From assembly GCA_013368315.1 (NCBI GenBank), contig JAACJM010000197.1:62001-126000 (forward strand): a stretch of DNA of 64,000 nt, read 5' to 3'. The notes beneath the pieces are model-generated. The model had not been told where the DNA came from, made no database searches, and was given only the letters and a program-made list of their open reading frames with translations. The position numbers and the translations under genes are program-made. This stretch comes from Tetrapyrgos nigripes (Eukaryota; Basidiomycota; Agaricomycetes; Agaricales; Campanellaceae). Below are positions 45,420 to 56,602 of the stretch, piece by piece (the first letter of the stretch is position 1; every line of letters begins with the position of its first letter).

Positions 45420-47143
45420 TGTGCTGCATCCAATGCGCTCTCAAACGTAATAGTACATCTGCAAACATTGCTACAACATGACATAAAAAGTGATATTCCC
45501 ACACATCGGCTAAGTTACGGAAACGGAACGCTACGTGATGCTACAAATTACAAATGGCATCCAAATAGGCCCTTATATTGAGACCTCGCTACTTGAGTTA
45601 TTTGCAAACCAAAAGGTTTTCAGTTGGTAAGTAAAGATCCAGAAAAGAGATTTCATTGACTGAGATTTTATTAGGCTTTCTGCAACAAACTGCACTTGCA
45701 TCTACGATTTCAGCCTGTCTCTCCCCAGGCAGTATGTGAAGAACAACCCTCTTGCATTTGGAATGATGTCTATGGCAGAAGGAAGTCAGGTACCGCCTTC
45801 TTGGCCAACGACTTCCATTTTACGGCCAGATGATGTCCTGAATGGCTTTTTCTTGTACTCCCTTCTCTGTGACTATGCCGAGAGGAGTCGAATCCTTGCT
45901 TTACCACACAATGAGAGCTCACATGCAGCTCAGCTTAGACCCACCCTGGCAGAGCGCAACAAACGAATGGAAGGTATTGGGCAGGAACATTATTTGCATG
46001 CATGTGATTCGTGCTTTAAGATGTACCAGGATGAACACGGTGTCATCAGTAATAAATCTTTTTCTTTCTCCAAGGCTTCACTGATTTTCTTTCTATTTTC
46101 AAGGGAAAATGCAGGCTGCAGTCTGTGATGGTAACACAATCGGCCATCCATGCTGTGCTGTCCATGATTGCAAAATACCACTTGCTAGTCATAGCGAGAG
46201 GTTTTGTCCGATGCATCTTGAGATGCATGGGTGTATTTGTGTGGTGGATGACTGTCCTGAAAGGTATGAAAAGGGCTTTCAGACATGTTCAGGACATCGT
46301 CAATTCGAGGATGCCTATTCGGCTCATGGACAGGCCTTCTTTCAGCTTAGATCAAAGCTGAAAAAGGCAGGAGTCTCCGTTCCTGATAACTCCACCTTAT
46401 TGGACTTGAAAGAGGATAATGAGGAAGCAGTCATTGAGTCAGATGACTGCAATACAAAGCCAGCAGTGGGAAATAGGAAGCTCAAAGCAATTTTTGGTCA
46501 GCGTCGTACTCACAATGAACAGTTGACCATGCGTCCATGTGGCATCATACTGTCTTGTGCAACTTTCTTTGGTTCAGAAGCTTGTCTCCGGCACAAACAT
46601 AAGTGAGCTTCCTTACTATAACAATTTATACTCACCTCGATCTTTCAAGAAATTCCTGAAGGCCACATTCCCCACGCCTGAGTCGACTCCCGAATTCTTG
46701 TTCTACGATAATGCATGCACCCTCACTAAACATCAAACAGCGATGGGTGATCATCATTTCCAGAACACCGCTCAACCTGTCCTAAGCACAAGGACACTGA
46801 CCTACACTGCCAACGCTTCCATAGCCCTGCTGCTTTTCATGAACTTCGGTCTTCAACACGTCAATCTGTGAGCAGACTAATGTTTGGCTGGGAGGATACA
46901 TAGCTGTAGTCCGGAATATGGAGGTTACAAGGTATAACTTTTATCTCGATAAAATGATTAAACATCGCAATCACTACGTTATCAAGGAGCTCCAGAAAAA
47001 AGGTCAGCATCCATGGATGATTCCTCCATCATTATTTTCCTTACAATAGACAAGGATACTTAGTTCTTTAGACTTCTATTGCATGATCAGACTATGTAGG
47101 ATGCGTATTACAATGAAGCCTAGTGAAAGAATAGTTCTAGTGT

Positions 47144-49957
47144 TCAGACTTGTACAACTTGAGTGATGGATGGTAGACTCAGATCCTCGCAGATCTTGTT
47201 ACATTTGTGATTAACCTTGAAGTGCGCCAATCCAGCTAGACCTTCACTCCCAAGGAACTCACGGCCAATCTCACTGATGTATAGAGAATGATGGAAGGTT
47301 TCAGTTCATCGTGGTAAAAAAACCTCAAGTGCTCACCATGTATGGGTCACTACGTTGTAAATGTACAATTTCCCTGCAGAGTCCAAGATTCCTGTACAAA
47401 TGTGTATCAGAAAAGTTTGATGAACAAATCACTGTGACCTAGACATACCTTGGAAGTCCACATAGACCTTTCTACCATTGTATGCATGATGGATGTAATG
47501 AGAAAGTGCTGTGAATGTCTCGTTAACATCAAGGTTAGTGATCAATTTACTGTCGACCCATTCATGTGCTATGCCACAAATGTCGCACATATCCAATAGG
47601 TATGTTTGTAGCACTTCAAAGCCTGTTTAGATGACAGTTAGTTCAAAAGAGGATTCACTGAGTAAAAGAAAAATAAGTCACCGAGAATGTCAGTGCATTC
47701 TCTCGCTGCTGCTTCCTGAAACTCCTGGTGGAGCACTCGAAGAGTGTGAAGTCTTCCACCTTCTATGTGTATTGCATAATCTGCAGATGTCCAACGTGGA
47801 GACCACCATCCGCTTTTTAGGTGCCAGAAGAACTTGAGAGCTAAGTTGATCTTCTTGCCTCGATAGTTACAGAATCCCTGAAATGGCATAGAGTTCAGTA
47901 TTCAGAACAATAAACACGAGATGATGAACTGAACGTACATAGTAAACCTCTTTTGCATTACCTTTTGCGTGTCTACAAACCATCTAGCAATTATCGTCCC
48001 CTCTTCTGATGTCTGAAATTCAGAGATTTTGAATGACCACATGTCATACTCAGAGTCATCGCTGAACTTGTAGGTAGTTCTTCCACAAATGAATGGCAGA
48101 ACTCCACCACAACTCAGGGATGTCTCTTGCATGTAGATAACTAGTCCACTTTCACAAGTGACAATGCCATCTAAATCAGTGATGTAGCAGTCAGTGATGA
48201 TTTAGAGTAATTGAATAAGTCTGTACCTTTTAAATAGGACACAACTAGGAGTTGTAAAATTCTCTGATCCAGTATCTGTCACCGAAAAGTCATAGAAGTC
48301 CTCACCATTGTTATCACTATCCGTAGTGGCTTTTTGGTGTGTATCTTTTGAATCTGAAATGTATGTTATTAGTCTATCATTAGATACTAAAGGCAACTGA
48401 CATACTGAACCAATTACGCCACCTTCCATCTTTTGATCTTCCGGCCTTCTCAAACTGACTTACATCTAAATCCAAGTTCTTGACCTTTCAAATGATACCG
48501 ACAGCCCGGTAAACGGTAGCAGAAACAAACTTGGACCCAGGAAATTCCTTCATGAACGCTGCTTCGAGGTCAGTGACTGTTTTTTACAGGTAGAAGCGCT
48601 TCAAGACCAGGAATCATATCCATGACATAGGTACGAGGGAATGGGATAGGTGCAATTTGTCAAGTTTGAGAGGATTGAGAGGGTGAACTGGAAATGTCAG
48701 GCTGAGATAATAATGGCACTGTAGCGGGTCCCTGAACGAGTCTATGACCAGAGAGCTTGGAAATCTTGTCATCAACACCTGGGCAGTCTCGAGTGATCCC
48801 TAAAAGATGGGGTGCACGAAGGAGCAAGCGGGGCTTCTCAAACGAGACTTGTAGAGGACTAGTGAGCATCTCGTTTACCCATTTTCTATGTTGAACAGAG
48901 TAGACGTCTATATTGTCAACACCCTCATCTAGCTTGTGTGTCAGAAGGGAATGCTCTGCCGGAATCAAGTATCCTGGGCGAGAAGTGAGAAGGCTCAATG
49001 AGTCTGGACCTTCATTGGGCTAGAAAACAATATGCATCACTTGAAAGTCAGTTCCAGTCATGTGTAAGGGGAAGATAAACATACCTTTGAGTACAATGTA
49101 ACCAAAACCTTGTTTTGTGTCTGTTCCTTTAATTGCTTCTCCATCTCCATAGCGTTGCAATGACTAGCATTAGCAGCTTGCTTTTGTGCAATGGTCCGAC
49201 CCCATTCTTCATTCAGAGGTCGTGCATAAGCCCTGCTAGTAACGGGGTTTGATGGACTTGAGGCAAGATCACTGTGAACGGCGGCTACAAGCGACAAATA
49301 AAATAGTAAATGGAAGTTTACACGTCAAGGAAAGATGAAGATACATACTAGAACTTGAAGACTGAGTCACACTGGCAGTCACTAACTCCAATACATTGTC
49401 ATCGCTAGGTGTAGGCGTTGTAGATGCTAAGTATCCCTCTATCAGTGATGAGTCCAAACCTATACATGAAATAGTACTCACATGAAGGTGGCACAATAGT
49501 ACGATGTGCAGCGCAAGTCTGATTGCGCATTCGGCAGCATGGAGCACATAAAATGCCAACACAGGCCTTGTTAACACGTCATTTCGAGCCACAGTCAGGG
49601 CACTTGGCACCCTCCACTGAACCTTGAGTCGTAATGAGATGTTCTTTCGCTGATTGGCGTTGAGCATATTGGACTTGAACTGCTTCAGGGATTTGCTCAA
49701 TGGGTGTTGATTCTGCATACCATACAAATTGGTTATAGCCTGGGTCCGAACACTAAGATAGCATGGAAAAGCATCAGACTACCACCCAATACTGATAAAC
49801 AAAACAGTTTACTTACCACACAGAAGGGCCGGCCATAGTTCGTAACGACGTTACGCAGTCCTGAGCCATGCAACATTGGTCCCAGTGAAAAGCGAAGGCA
49901 TTTCAGACACTGATCGGGATTGAGAGGTGGAAGCGAGTATGGTGAAAGGGAAGCCAT
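47144..49957 (-). pseudogene. Alpha-type (MHCK/EF2K-like) protein kinase gene carried by the 9.6-kb transposon
   Basis: ATG 49957 begins MASLSPYSLPP, followed by a Cys-rich N-terminal region (RVNKACVGILCAPCC, NQTCAAH). A linker comes next, then the kinase-like domain. Its C-terminal blocks are clear: FWHLKSGWWSPRWTSADYAI, HEFQEAAARECTDIL, ETFTALSHYIHHAYNGRKVY with VDFQG, then EIGREFLGSEGLAGLAHF and NHKCNKICEDL. The VDFQG and GSEG...H...CNKIC order matches the alpha-kinase nucleotide/metal and zinc module. A TGA at 48488-48490 interrupts the middle (ATVYRAVGII/KVKNL), probably from CGA, so this copy is likely dead. Alpha-kinases are expanded in Agaricomycetes. Here the gene sits inside the inverted repeats, so it is cargo or an element gene. 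Confidence 0.65.
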
Positions 49958-50312
49958 TGGTCCAGAGAATGTCTAACAAGTTCAAGGACTCGGAATACTC
50001 AAAGCTCACAGATATTTACCTACTGGCTTTTATACCCTCTTCACATTTGAAACCTAAAGTAGTCTCATTGGCTGTTATTGTAGTGCTTGTAACGTGGTGT
50101 AGTCGTCAGTGAGGAGAGCTGAGTGAGCAAGATGTGTCACAAAATTTCGGAAAAAAGTTGTGGAAAAACTTTGATTTATTTGAGGGAAGAGACGTTGATA
50201 CCCCTACTACATATCTGTAGGTTTAGACAAATGAAATCCACTGTAGTGCGCAGGTATTTCCAGTAGTTGTTTATAGAGTATCGACGATGATGGTAGGAGA
50301 TATTATATTGTA

Positions 50313-50612
50313 CGCTGTTCGAATGAAATTGTTGACTTTGCTAGCATTGTGAAATGGATAAAATCAAGAATAGTGTTGTTATTGAGGTGTGAAGTTAAGG
50401 AAGAAGAGGAGAAGTGGCCAATAGTGGCCGTGGTGAATCGTTGACAGTGCTGTCCGATGATGATGAGCGAGGGTGTTGAGGGTGAGGCACTGGTGACGTG
50501 TACCTGTGGCATTGTTTGTCAAAGCCTTAAGCAAAAGTTGCTGATCGGTCCGTTCCGTAATATGTATTCTCATTCTCATTCTCGTTCTCGTTCTCGCACC
50601 CAGTCGGCTAGG
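50313..50612. repeat. Right inverted repeat of the 9.6-kb transposon
   Basis: The inverted copy of 40989-41307. The CxC start codon equivalent reads ACG instead of ATG, so this end cannot start that protein. Its outer end has the same GAGAACGAGAATGAGAA microsatellite. Confidence 0.8.
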
Positions 50613-50614
50613 CA

Positions 50615-51400
50615 TTCTGGCTCCTCCATACAGTCAGCAAATTCCAGACTATGCTGATATGCTGTTCCCTTATTTTGGACATCGTGTCACGCACAGCGAT
50701 GACCCACATTTGCCTCGTTTTGGTCTTTTCAGCGTGTGGCTATGCTCATTAGCTCCTCCTGATTGGCTGTCAGTTTTCACGTGCAGAGATGGCCCACAAT
50801 TTTCCTTGTCAATTATGCATTATGCAATTTATAGCCATTTTGGCAGGGAGCACCATGTTTGTTCCTGGAAATCTTCATGCATTTTGAGATGTTCGACTGT
50901 AGATCAGATTTTGTTCCCAATATCCAGGTCTCAAGACACTCAAACATCCGCATTTTTCAGAATTTTGTTCCAGGCATGGCTATGACTCAGAGGGAAATGT
51001 GGGCCATCGCTGCGCATGGTACGATGATGAGGCCCAAATAAGGGAGTGGCATATCAGCATGGTATGGAATTTGCCGACTGAATGGAGGAGGATCGAGCAT
51101 AGCCACATGCTGGATCGTGAAAACGAGGCCATTGCTGCGTGTGGCACGATGACGAGGCCCAAAATAAAGTAGCAGCATATCAGCACAGTATGGAATTTGC
51201 TGACTGAATGGAGGAGCTATTGAGCATAGCCACACGCTGGATCGTCAGGTTATAAGAACGAGGGAAATGTGGGCCATCGCTGCGCGTGGCACGATGACGA
51301 GGCCCAAAATAAGGGAGCGGCATATCAGCACAGTATGGAATTTGCCAACTGAATGGTAGAGCTATTGAGCATAGCCACAGGCTGGAACGTCGGGTTATAA
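50615..51400. repeat. Complex repeat: about three direct copies plus one inverted copy of a unit of about 150 bp
   Basis: The string GTGGGCCATCGCTGCGC...CGATGA.GAGGCCCAAA recurs near 50999, 51130 and 51272, each followed by GCATATCAGCA..GTATGGAATTTGC and GAGCATAGCCACA. An inverted copy occupies 50615-50740. Related fragments (GGCCCAC..CTGCGCATGGC) appear near 56925 and 63474. No coding content is seen. Confidence 0.65.
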
Positions 51401-51633
51401 GAACGAGTCCCTTAAAAGGGCCTGGGTGTTACTAACGCTAATCATCAAAATTATGCACAGAAATTTTCAAAAATAGCCTCTAATCATCAGCTTTCGAGGT
51501 CTTAAGAGAACACGAGACATTTTTAGGCCAACATGGCGCCCCGAAACAGCGACGCCCCTATAGAAGTCGAATTTCGGGGACTCAAGAAGCTCCTTGGAGA
51601 CTTCAAGAGTGCGACGAGACATACATGAGAGTA

Positions 51634-53044
51634 GTAACTACATCAGTAAAATAACCGTTTTATAGAGAGTATAGAAGTATAGCAGGTATAGGTACTTCAA
51701 ATTTCTATACACTTTTTCTTATGCGAAGGATGACACCTCATGTATAGAAAACATGTCCTGTATAGAATCTTGTCAAACAATCTTCAGTACTTATTCCACT
51801 TATACCTGCTGCTAGCATGGTTGATCACTAGTACTATAGCTGCCACTGAACGACTCAGCTTTGACGTTGAGAACCTACTAAGTACCCATCTATGTAATGA
51901 TATCATAGTAGTACTTACATGCACTATACTGATATTATGATAATAATGACTCGCTGGCACGCTTATCTGACCTTCCCAATCTCAACACAGAGGTCTTTTC
52001 TGAATGCATGAGTGTACAGGGAAATCGGTGGCATACTAGGGCGTAGTAGAGAAGGTTGACGATCACGTGAATGAAGTTTCAAGCAGAGTTTGAAGATTTT
52101 TGTTGATCAAATCTGCAGACTTCACGTCACTTTCTTACCTTTCCCTTCCACCCACCTCTCACCCCAACTCATCCCATCCCACCTACTTTTCCGTCACCCA
52201 ATCGCCAGCAAAGCCTTCAAGGACTTTCCCTTCGCAGTTTTGGATCCTCCATGGGTGTTCCTTGAGCCCAATGGCTCCACGACATCGGGGTTGATGTCCT
52301 TTCTGTCATTGGTATCTGGTTAGAGCTTGCTGCGAGGAAGAGTATAGGATCCATAAGTGCTTTATATTGATTTGGTGAGTGACTGTGTCTACGCATTGGT
52401 TCACTGCTTATGATTATATTCTGGTTCTCTTCTGTTTTCAGCTTTCCAAACCTCAACGTTGATGACCGCAGTCCTCCTCTCCTCTCCAACCTATGCTTCA
52501 GTGAGTAGTTCTATCAGACTCTCAACTTTCACAGGCTCTGACTCTGTTTCGTCACAGGTTTCCAGCAGTCTTTTTTGGTCGCATCTGCTCAGTGAGGAGA
52601 TGTGGTCAATGGTGTGTATACATGTCTCAATGACCAGTTTTTCTTTCCACTGTAGCTCGCTGACGATGTCTCGATGGTTCGGTCAAAGTATGGGTGAATG
52701 GGCGAACAGAGAAATGAGCAATTCGAAAGGTCACATCTTGTACTATACTTGCAAGATTCCTGTATTGCTATGTACTCGAATGTGATATTGCTTTCAACGA
52801 TTAATTTCATGTGCTAAGCAAGCTATGAGGAATGAGAAAAAAAAACAAGTTATATAGCCAACATAGGAAGTGTGAGGATGTATAGGAAGCATCACCTTGG
52901 CTCATGCCACTCTATACATGTGTATAGACCCACGCATGCCCCCCCTCCTCTATGCATCCCTAGTTGACATAGGAAGTATAGTACTATGCCTCCTATACCA
53001 TCCTATACGCATCTATAAACTTGTTATTTTACTGATGTAGTTAC
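51634..53044. mobile_element. Inverted-repeat element of about 1.4 kb
   Basis: GTAACTACATCAGTAAAATA (start of a 22-bp perfect match) at 51634-51655 is inverted at 53023-53044, and TTTATAGA follows on both sides. The interior has many short TATAGGAAG/CTATACA strings near both ends. A central region (52200-52800) has weak, intron-interrupted coding-like segments (SFLSLVSG, SSSLFWSHLLSEEMW) that I cannot assign. It starts 6 bp after the stop of a 31-codon frame at 51533-51628. No clear target duplication was found. Confidence 0.6.
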
Positions 53045-54605
53045 TTGTACTAGTGAAACTGTAAGAAACAAGATGAAAGACATCGCATGAGCGCATCCTC
53101 CAAATGAAAATCATGATGCCAGGATGAAAAACCTGACCCCTATTTGCTGGGCCCGGTAAAACTCCACGCCACATGAAGTGTGACCCCACCGCACCAACAT
53201 CATAGGAAGATCTTGCCAGCACAAGAAGCCACTGATAAAACGGAATAAAACCAGAGATGAGGGTGAGGAGGATGGGTAGCGCAAATATAGGTGTAAAAAG
53301 AATGCGAGACGGTCAAAAGGCTGAGACATGAGTGGTAGAAGGGAAGGAAGGGTATGGCCCAAGTCTTGAACTGATATGTACATGTGTGCGGGTATGTACA
53401 GAAATAGCCATAGCGGGTCAAGACTCGGGTAAAAGAAAGTGTAGAGTCTAGACGCAGAAGAGAAAACAAAAAATAGAATGACAAGTAGACATAGAGTCGT
53501 AAGGGACACCTGGAGATCCAATGCACAGAGAAGTGATAAAATGAATGGACTAATAGGGACACATACCGCGATGATTAGACTATTGTAAAATCAAGACTTT
53601 AAAAATCGACAAAAATAGCCTTTGTAGGATTTTCCGTGCGTCTGGAAACCCTCCAGCCCAATCTTCCTAGTATAGTAATCACTTCATAAAGCTGGCCACG
53701 CTTCACCATGATCTCTATACGACATCTCAACAGAAGTAGCCGAAGGTTCGGGCATCACGGGTAAAGAGAGTAGAGGCGATTAGCAGCGCCTTTTTTATCT
53801 AGCCGAAATACGAGCTGATTTCTGTGGTGCTTACTAAAACAAATTGCTGACGATTTTTGGTATGCCTCCACACTGAATCCCTCATACTTTAGTCTCAAAA
53901 CTCTCCTAGATATGTTCAGAATGCATTGCGAGCACTAACAGCGAGAAGAGTGCGGGAGGGATAGCACAGTGCAAGCCTTCGACCCAGATGACAGCATTTA
54001 AGAACTTCGCCGATCAGCGTCCGGATAATTCCGGGACTGAGTAAAGATGGCCTCTACATAGTGAACCGAGTTTTATACACCAGGATACCCTAACAGATAG
54101 AGATCTTGACAGGATTAAGATGGTTAAAGTCTAATATAGTCTATCTCAGAGTCTCGTGTTGCTCCAACCATTTTACCCTCAGTTTGTATGCCCAAGCAGT
54201 TCTACCTGCAAAGGCAAAACCTTCTTTACCATCAGTTCATGATTAGGTGCAAATTTACTGCCATGTATACTCTATTAATTCTTGTCCGTTTACCTTGCAT
54301 TTACCCACTAAGAGTCACACTGCGGTCCTAACTTCATTGGAGTCTGGCTACGAGAGACAACGCTGCGGTAAGGAAAAGATAAATTACTACGCCTAGCCAC
54401 AGCGGAGATCAGGAGTTGCAGTGGTCATGAATCCAGGATACAACATGACTACAATTAATTACAACCTGAGTACTATGATTACAAGTAAATTTTATCGTTA
54501 GTCCTACTAGTACAAAAAACCTCGGAAGTCCCTTACTACCACTGCCCCTACTACTCACTGCTATCTGCGTGGCTCCCCAACTCTAATCTTCCGCTTTATA
54601 CTTCC
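53045..54605. other. Non-coding stretch with dispersed repeat copy 2
   Basis: 53773-54035 is the second copy of the repeat at 40665-40945, in the same orientation with small indels. The remaining sequence (53045-53772, 54036-54605) shows no supported gene; the longest frames are Leu/Phe/Ser-rich and lack domains. Confidence 0.6.
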
Positions 54606-54977
54606 ATGGATCACATGACTGTCTGGACAATGGTAGACAACACGGATGGTTGGATTTGTGAAATCGCAAATGCTTTCAACATCATCCTGAATCCTGGCGC
54701 AGAAGTCATGTATGGCAGCTCATTCAACAATTCTCTTCATGTCACTGGAACCAATGGAACCACCTTCAAATTCAAGTTTAATGGTGAGTAGGTTCAAAGT
54801 AAGTCTTAACAAGGTGCAGTGAACACCTAGCTTGAAGGTACCTCCCTCGCCCTCGTATATGGAACCCTTTTCAAGATTCCTCCTCCCCCAGATAGCAATC
54901 TCACAACCCGAGCTGATCATGAGCCCATCGAATTCGAAGGCGGAACAACCTGCTTCCTGGACGGTAGACCTACCTAG
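54606..54977 (+). CDS. Small hypothetical protein with a beta-sandwich-like segment
   Basis: Two exons (54606-54783, 54838-54977) join in frame to 105 residues. The central part TTFKFKFNGTSLALVYGTL recalls the 'F.FTGT.I.VYG' strand pair seen in the extracellular part of many Agaricomycete membrane proteins. The usual signal peptide and transmembrane segment are absent, so this may be a fragment. A stretch with Asn-x-Thr sites and one Cys follows (GGTTCFLDG). The acceptor chosen (AAG at 54835-54837) avoids an immediate stop. Confidence 0.4.
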
Positions 54978-55567
54978 TCTCGATGATCCAGACTGATGAT
55001 ACATACTGGACACTCATCGTGTGTATGTATGTAGTCTGGTGTCAAGTGATAGGGCGCGGCCGCACCAGAAATTAATGACCAATCTAATTTGTTCTCATGA
55101 CATACTTCCTCTTCTGTCCATCACCCACCGCCCGACTCGTTGCATTCTGGACTCGAAATCTCACTCAGCTCTCTTCATCAACACTCATCAACGTCAATAT
55201 GTCAAATAAAATCTGAAACCCACACAAGACCGCTACTAAATATAACCTCAGTACCGCTGATATTCCTATCATACCTACTGCACCACCCGACGCGTCAAAC
55301 TACCGCTTTGTACCATATCCTCGGCCTATGCAAGCTCCTGGCTCTTCAAATGCTGGACCAATATGTAGTCCACGCCGTTCTAGTCCAAGAAATCTGGGGT
55401 TTGGTCAAAACGCCGTTGACAGAACGGCTTCTCATCTTAACACTTCTCTGGCTTCTGGAACCCCACTTCCCATCACTTCTACTTTCTGTACTCCTTCATT
55501 CTCCTCCTTTCCGGGCTCAGATACACTACCAGCTGTACCAGACACTCCGTCAACGCTTGTAAACTCG
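54978..55567. other. Flank of the helicase fragment containing an inverted copy of its upstream end
   Basis: 55033-55095 resembles the reverse complement of about 56455-56520 (shared CCAGAAATTA.TGAC and TTGTTC). A Ser/Pro-rich frame at 55328-55741 (plus) overlaps the helicase remnant antisense, and I do not support it as a gene. Confidence 0.4.
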
Positions 55568-56602
55568 TCATCCGATGCATATGTCAATGGTGTAAGCACC
55601 GGGTGCACAAGTTGCAGAAAGGCCAACAAGAGACGTCTGCTCCCCAATGAATCCATGAGCGATGGCGCCAATGGACTGGAAGCAGGGTCGGAAATCTGGT
55701 CCCCAAGTCCTGATGAGGTGAGCCTCCTCGACACAGAATAGGATGAGATTTTTGATGAATGTCTTGTGGTCAAGTATCTTCCTCCATTCCGGTGTTGCTA
55801 GATGCTCGGGATCGATGCAGATCAGCTGCCACATCTTGCAGTCGCAGATGAGCGAGGCAAGGTCGTCCTTCTTGAGGCAATACTCGGTGATTTTCTTGTG
55901 ACAGTAGGAAAGGCCTTGTAGGCCAAAATCGTTACATTCTTGACTCTATATATGTATGTAGTGAGAAAGTCAGCTGTGTGTATTGTATATCAATCAAATA
56001 CATACAATGCTAGTGGCTAGACCCTTAGTTGGAGTGACAACAACTGCTACTGGTCACTCACGTACGACAAATGCGGGATACAGGTGCGGATTGGACCGGA
56101 TTTCCATATGTACGAGGAGAGGAATGATGTACATGCTGGATTTTCCCTTGCCAGTAGCAGCAAAAAGTAACAAGTTCTCTCCAGAGAGGACTCTGGGGAT
56201 GTTCTCGAGCTGATAGTCACGAAGGCCATTAGGCCATTGAGGAACTTGCTGAGAAATGACAGATTTGAGTGTATTGAGACCTTCGGAGTCAGTCCATGTG
56301 GGTGTGAGAGCCACAAGACCAAAGGCGAGATGACTAGAAACGAGTTCTGATGTGTTTTGAAGATCCTGGGGTAGGTAGTCGAGAATATATGTGTATAAGT
56401 ATGGAGCAAGCTTTGAGGACACAATGCAGTCAGAGCCTGAGTGACTGTGGGAACAACTTAGCTTAGTCACTAATTTCTGGCATGGCCGTGCCTCAGAGAA
56501 AACAATAAGACTAAGACCTACTGAGGGTTTCACATCTGCCAGACGTCCATTGAAGAAACCCATCCCAGTCTTGGACGAGAACGATGTTTGGTGTCGTATC
56601 AA
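55568..56602 (-). pseudogene. RecQ/DEAD-like helicase fragment
   Basis: Minus-strand exons give WPNGLRDYQLENIPRVLSGE, then motif I in LLLFAATGKGKSSMYIIPLL, and, after an intron-like gap, MWQLICIDPEHLATPEW and motif II as ILFCVEEAHLI (DEAH-like with Val). WGPDFRPCFQSIGAI and motif III (LVGLSATCAPG) follow. This is the N-terminal lobe of a RecQ-type helicase. The C-terminal lobe (motifs IV-VI) is missing, and the upstream part (56425-56602) is not recognisable. ATPase activity would need both lobes, so this is a remnant. Such fragments are common in repeat-rich basidiomycete DNA. Confidence 0.65.

Larger units (their letters stand above)
42113..45572. mobile_element. PIF/Harbinger transposon, 3460 bp, TTA target duplication
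   Basis: The terminal inverted repeats GGGCCTATTCGGATGCC (42113-42129) and GGCATCCAAATAGGCCC (45556-45572) differ at one position. TTA flanks both sides (42110-42112, 45573-45575), the classic PIF/Harbinger target. The element contains the expected gene pair: a Myb/SANT-like gene (plus) and a DDE transposase (minus, degenerate), convergent with 158 bp between them. It lies one base past the MITE's target duplication. Confidence 0.95.
41184..47049 (+). pseudogene. CxC5/CxC6 cysteine-cluster protein (KDZ-associated), split by nested insertions
   Basis: The N-terminal exon from ATG 41184 encodes ISLEQRAFYNPPEKLPTHIA and related family blocks. The next exon gives LYPPSPFCQVPSCPH and ATLFTLRDGTLPIYTTSLYC (CxC5), then RTYYASVPEIVQVSRDFF, where the sequence is cut at 41867. 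After two insertions it resumes at 45576 with IETSLLELFANQKVFSW, LRPDDVLNGFFLYSLLCDYA and HACDSCFKMYQDEHG. The CxC6 cluster follows (GHPCCAVHDCKIPL, SERFCPMHLEMHGCICVVDD, CSGHRQFEDAY). The C-terminal part has EFLFYDNACTLTKHQ, a KHKDTDLHCQRF segment and EQTNVWLGGY, ending at 47047-47049. The DNAC and EQTN segments resemble catalytic acid positions of RNase H-fold transposases, so this may be the element's own transposase; that is inference. Confidence 0.75.
40989..50612. mobile_element. About 9.6-kb transposon with 300-bp inverted repeats, CxC5/CxC6 gene and alpha-kinase-like gene
   Basis: The region 40989-41307 is repeated inverted at 50313-50612. The ends read CCTAGATGACTGGG and, on the other strand, CCTAGCCGACTGGG. 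Both then carry a GAGAATGAGAA microsatellite and the first 40 or so codons of the CxC gene. Inside, the CxC gene (plus) and the alpha-kinase-like gene (minus) converge at 47.05-47.14 kb. A foldback MITE and a PIF/Harbinger element are nested in the CxC gene; without them the element is about 5.9 kb. No flanking target duplication could be assigned. Confidence 0.75.

Noticed and set aside
53111..53521. Hydrophobic minus-strand frame of 136 codons
   Set aside because: The composition follows local base bias (Leu/Phe/Tyr-rich); there is no signal peptide or recognised membrane family.
55328..55741. Ser/Pro-rich plus-strand frame of 137 codons
   Set aside because: It overlaps the helicase remnant antisense, and the helicase motifs are on the other strand. 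No domain or splice support was found.
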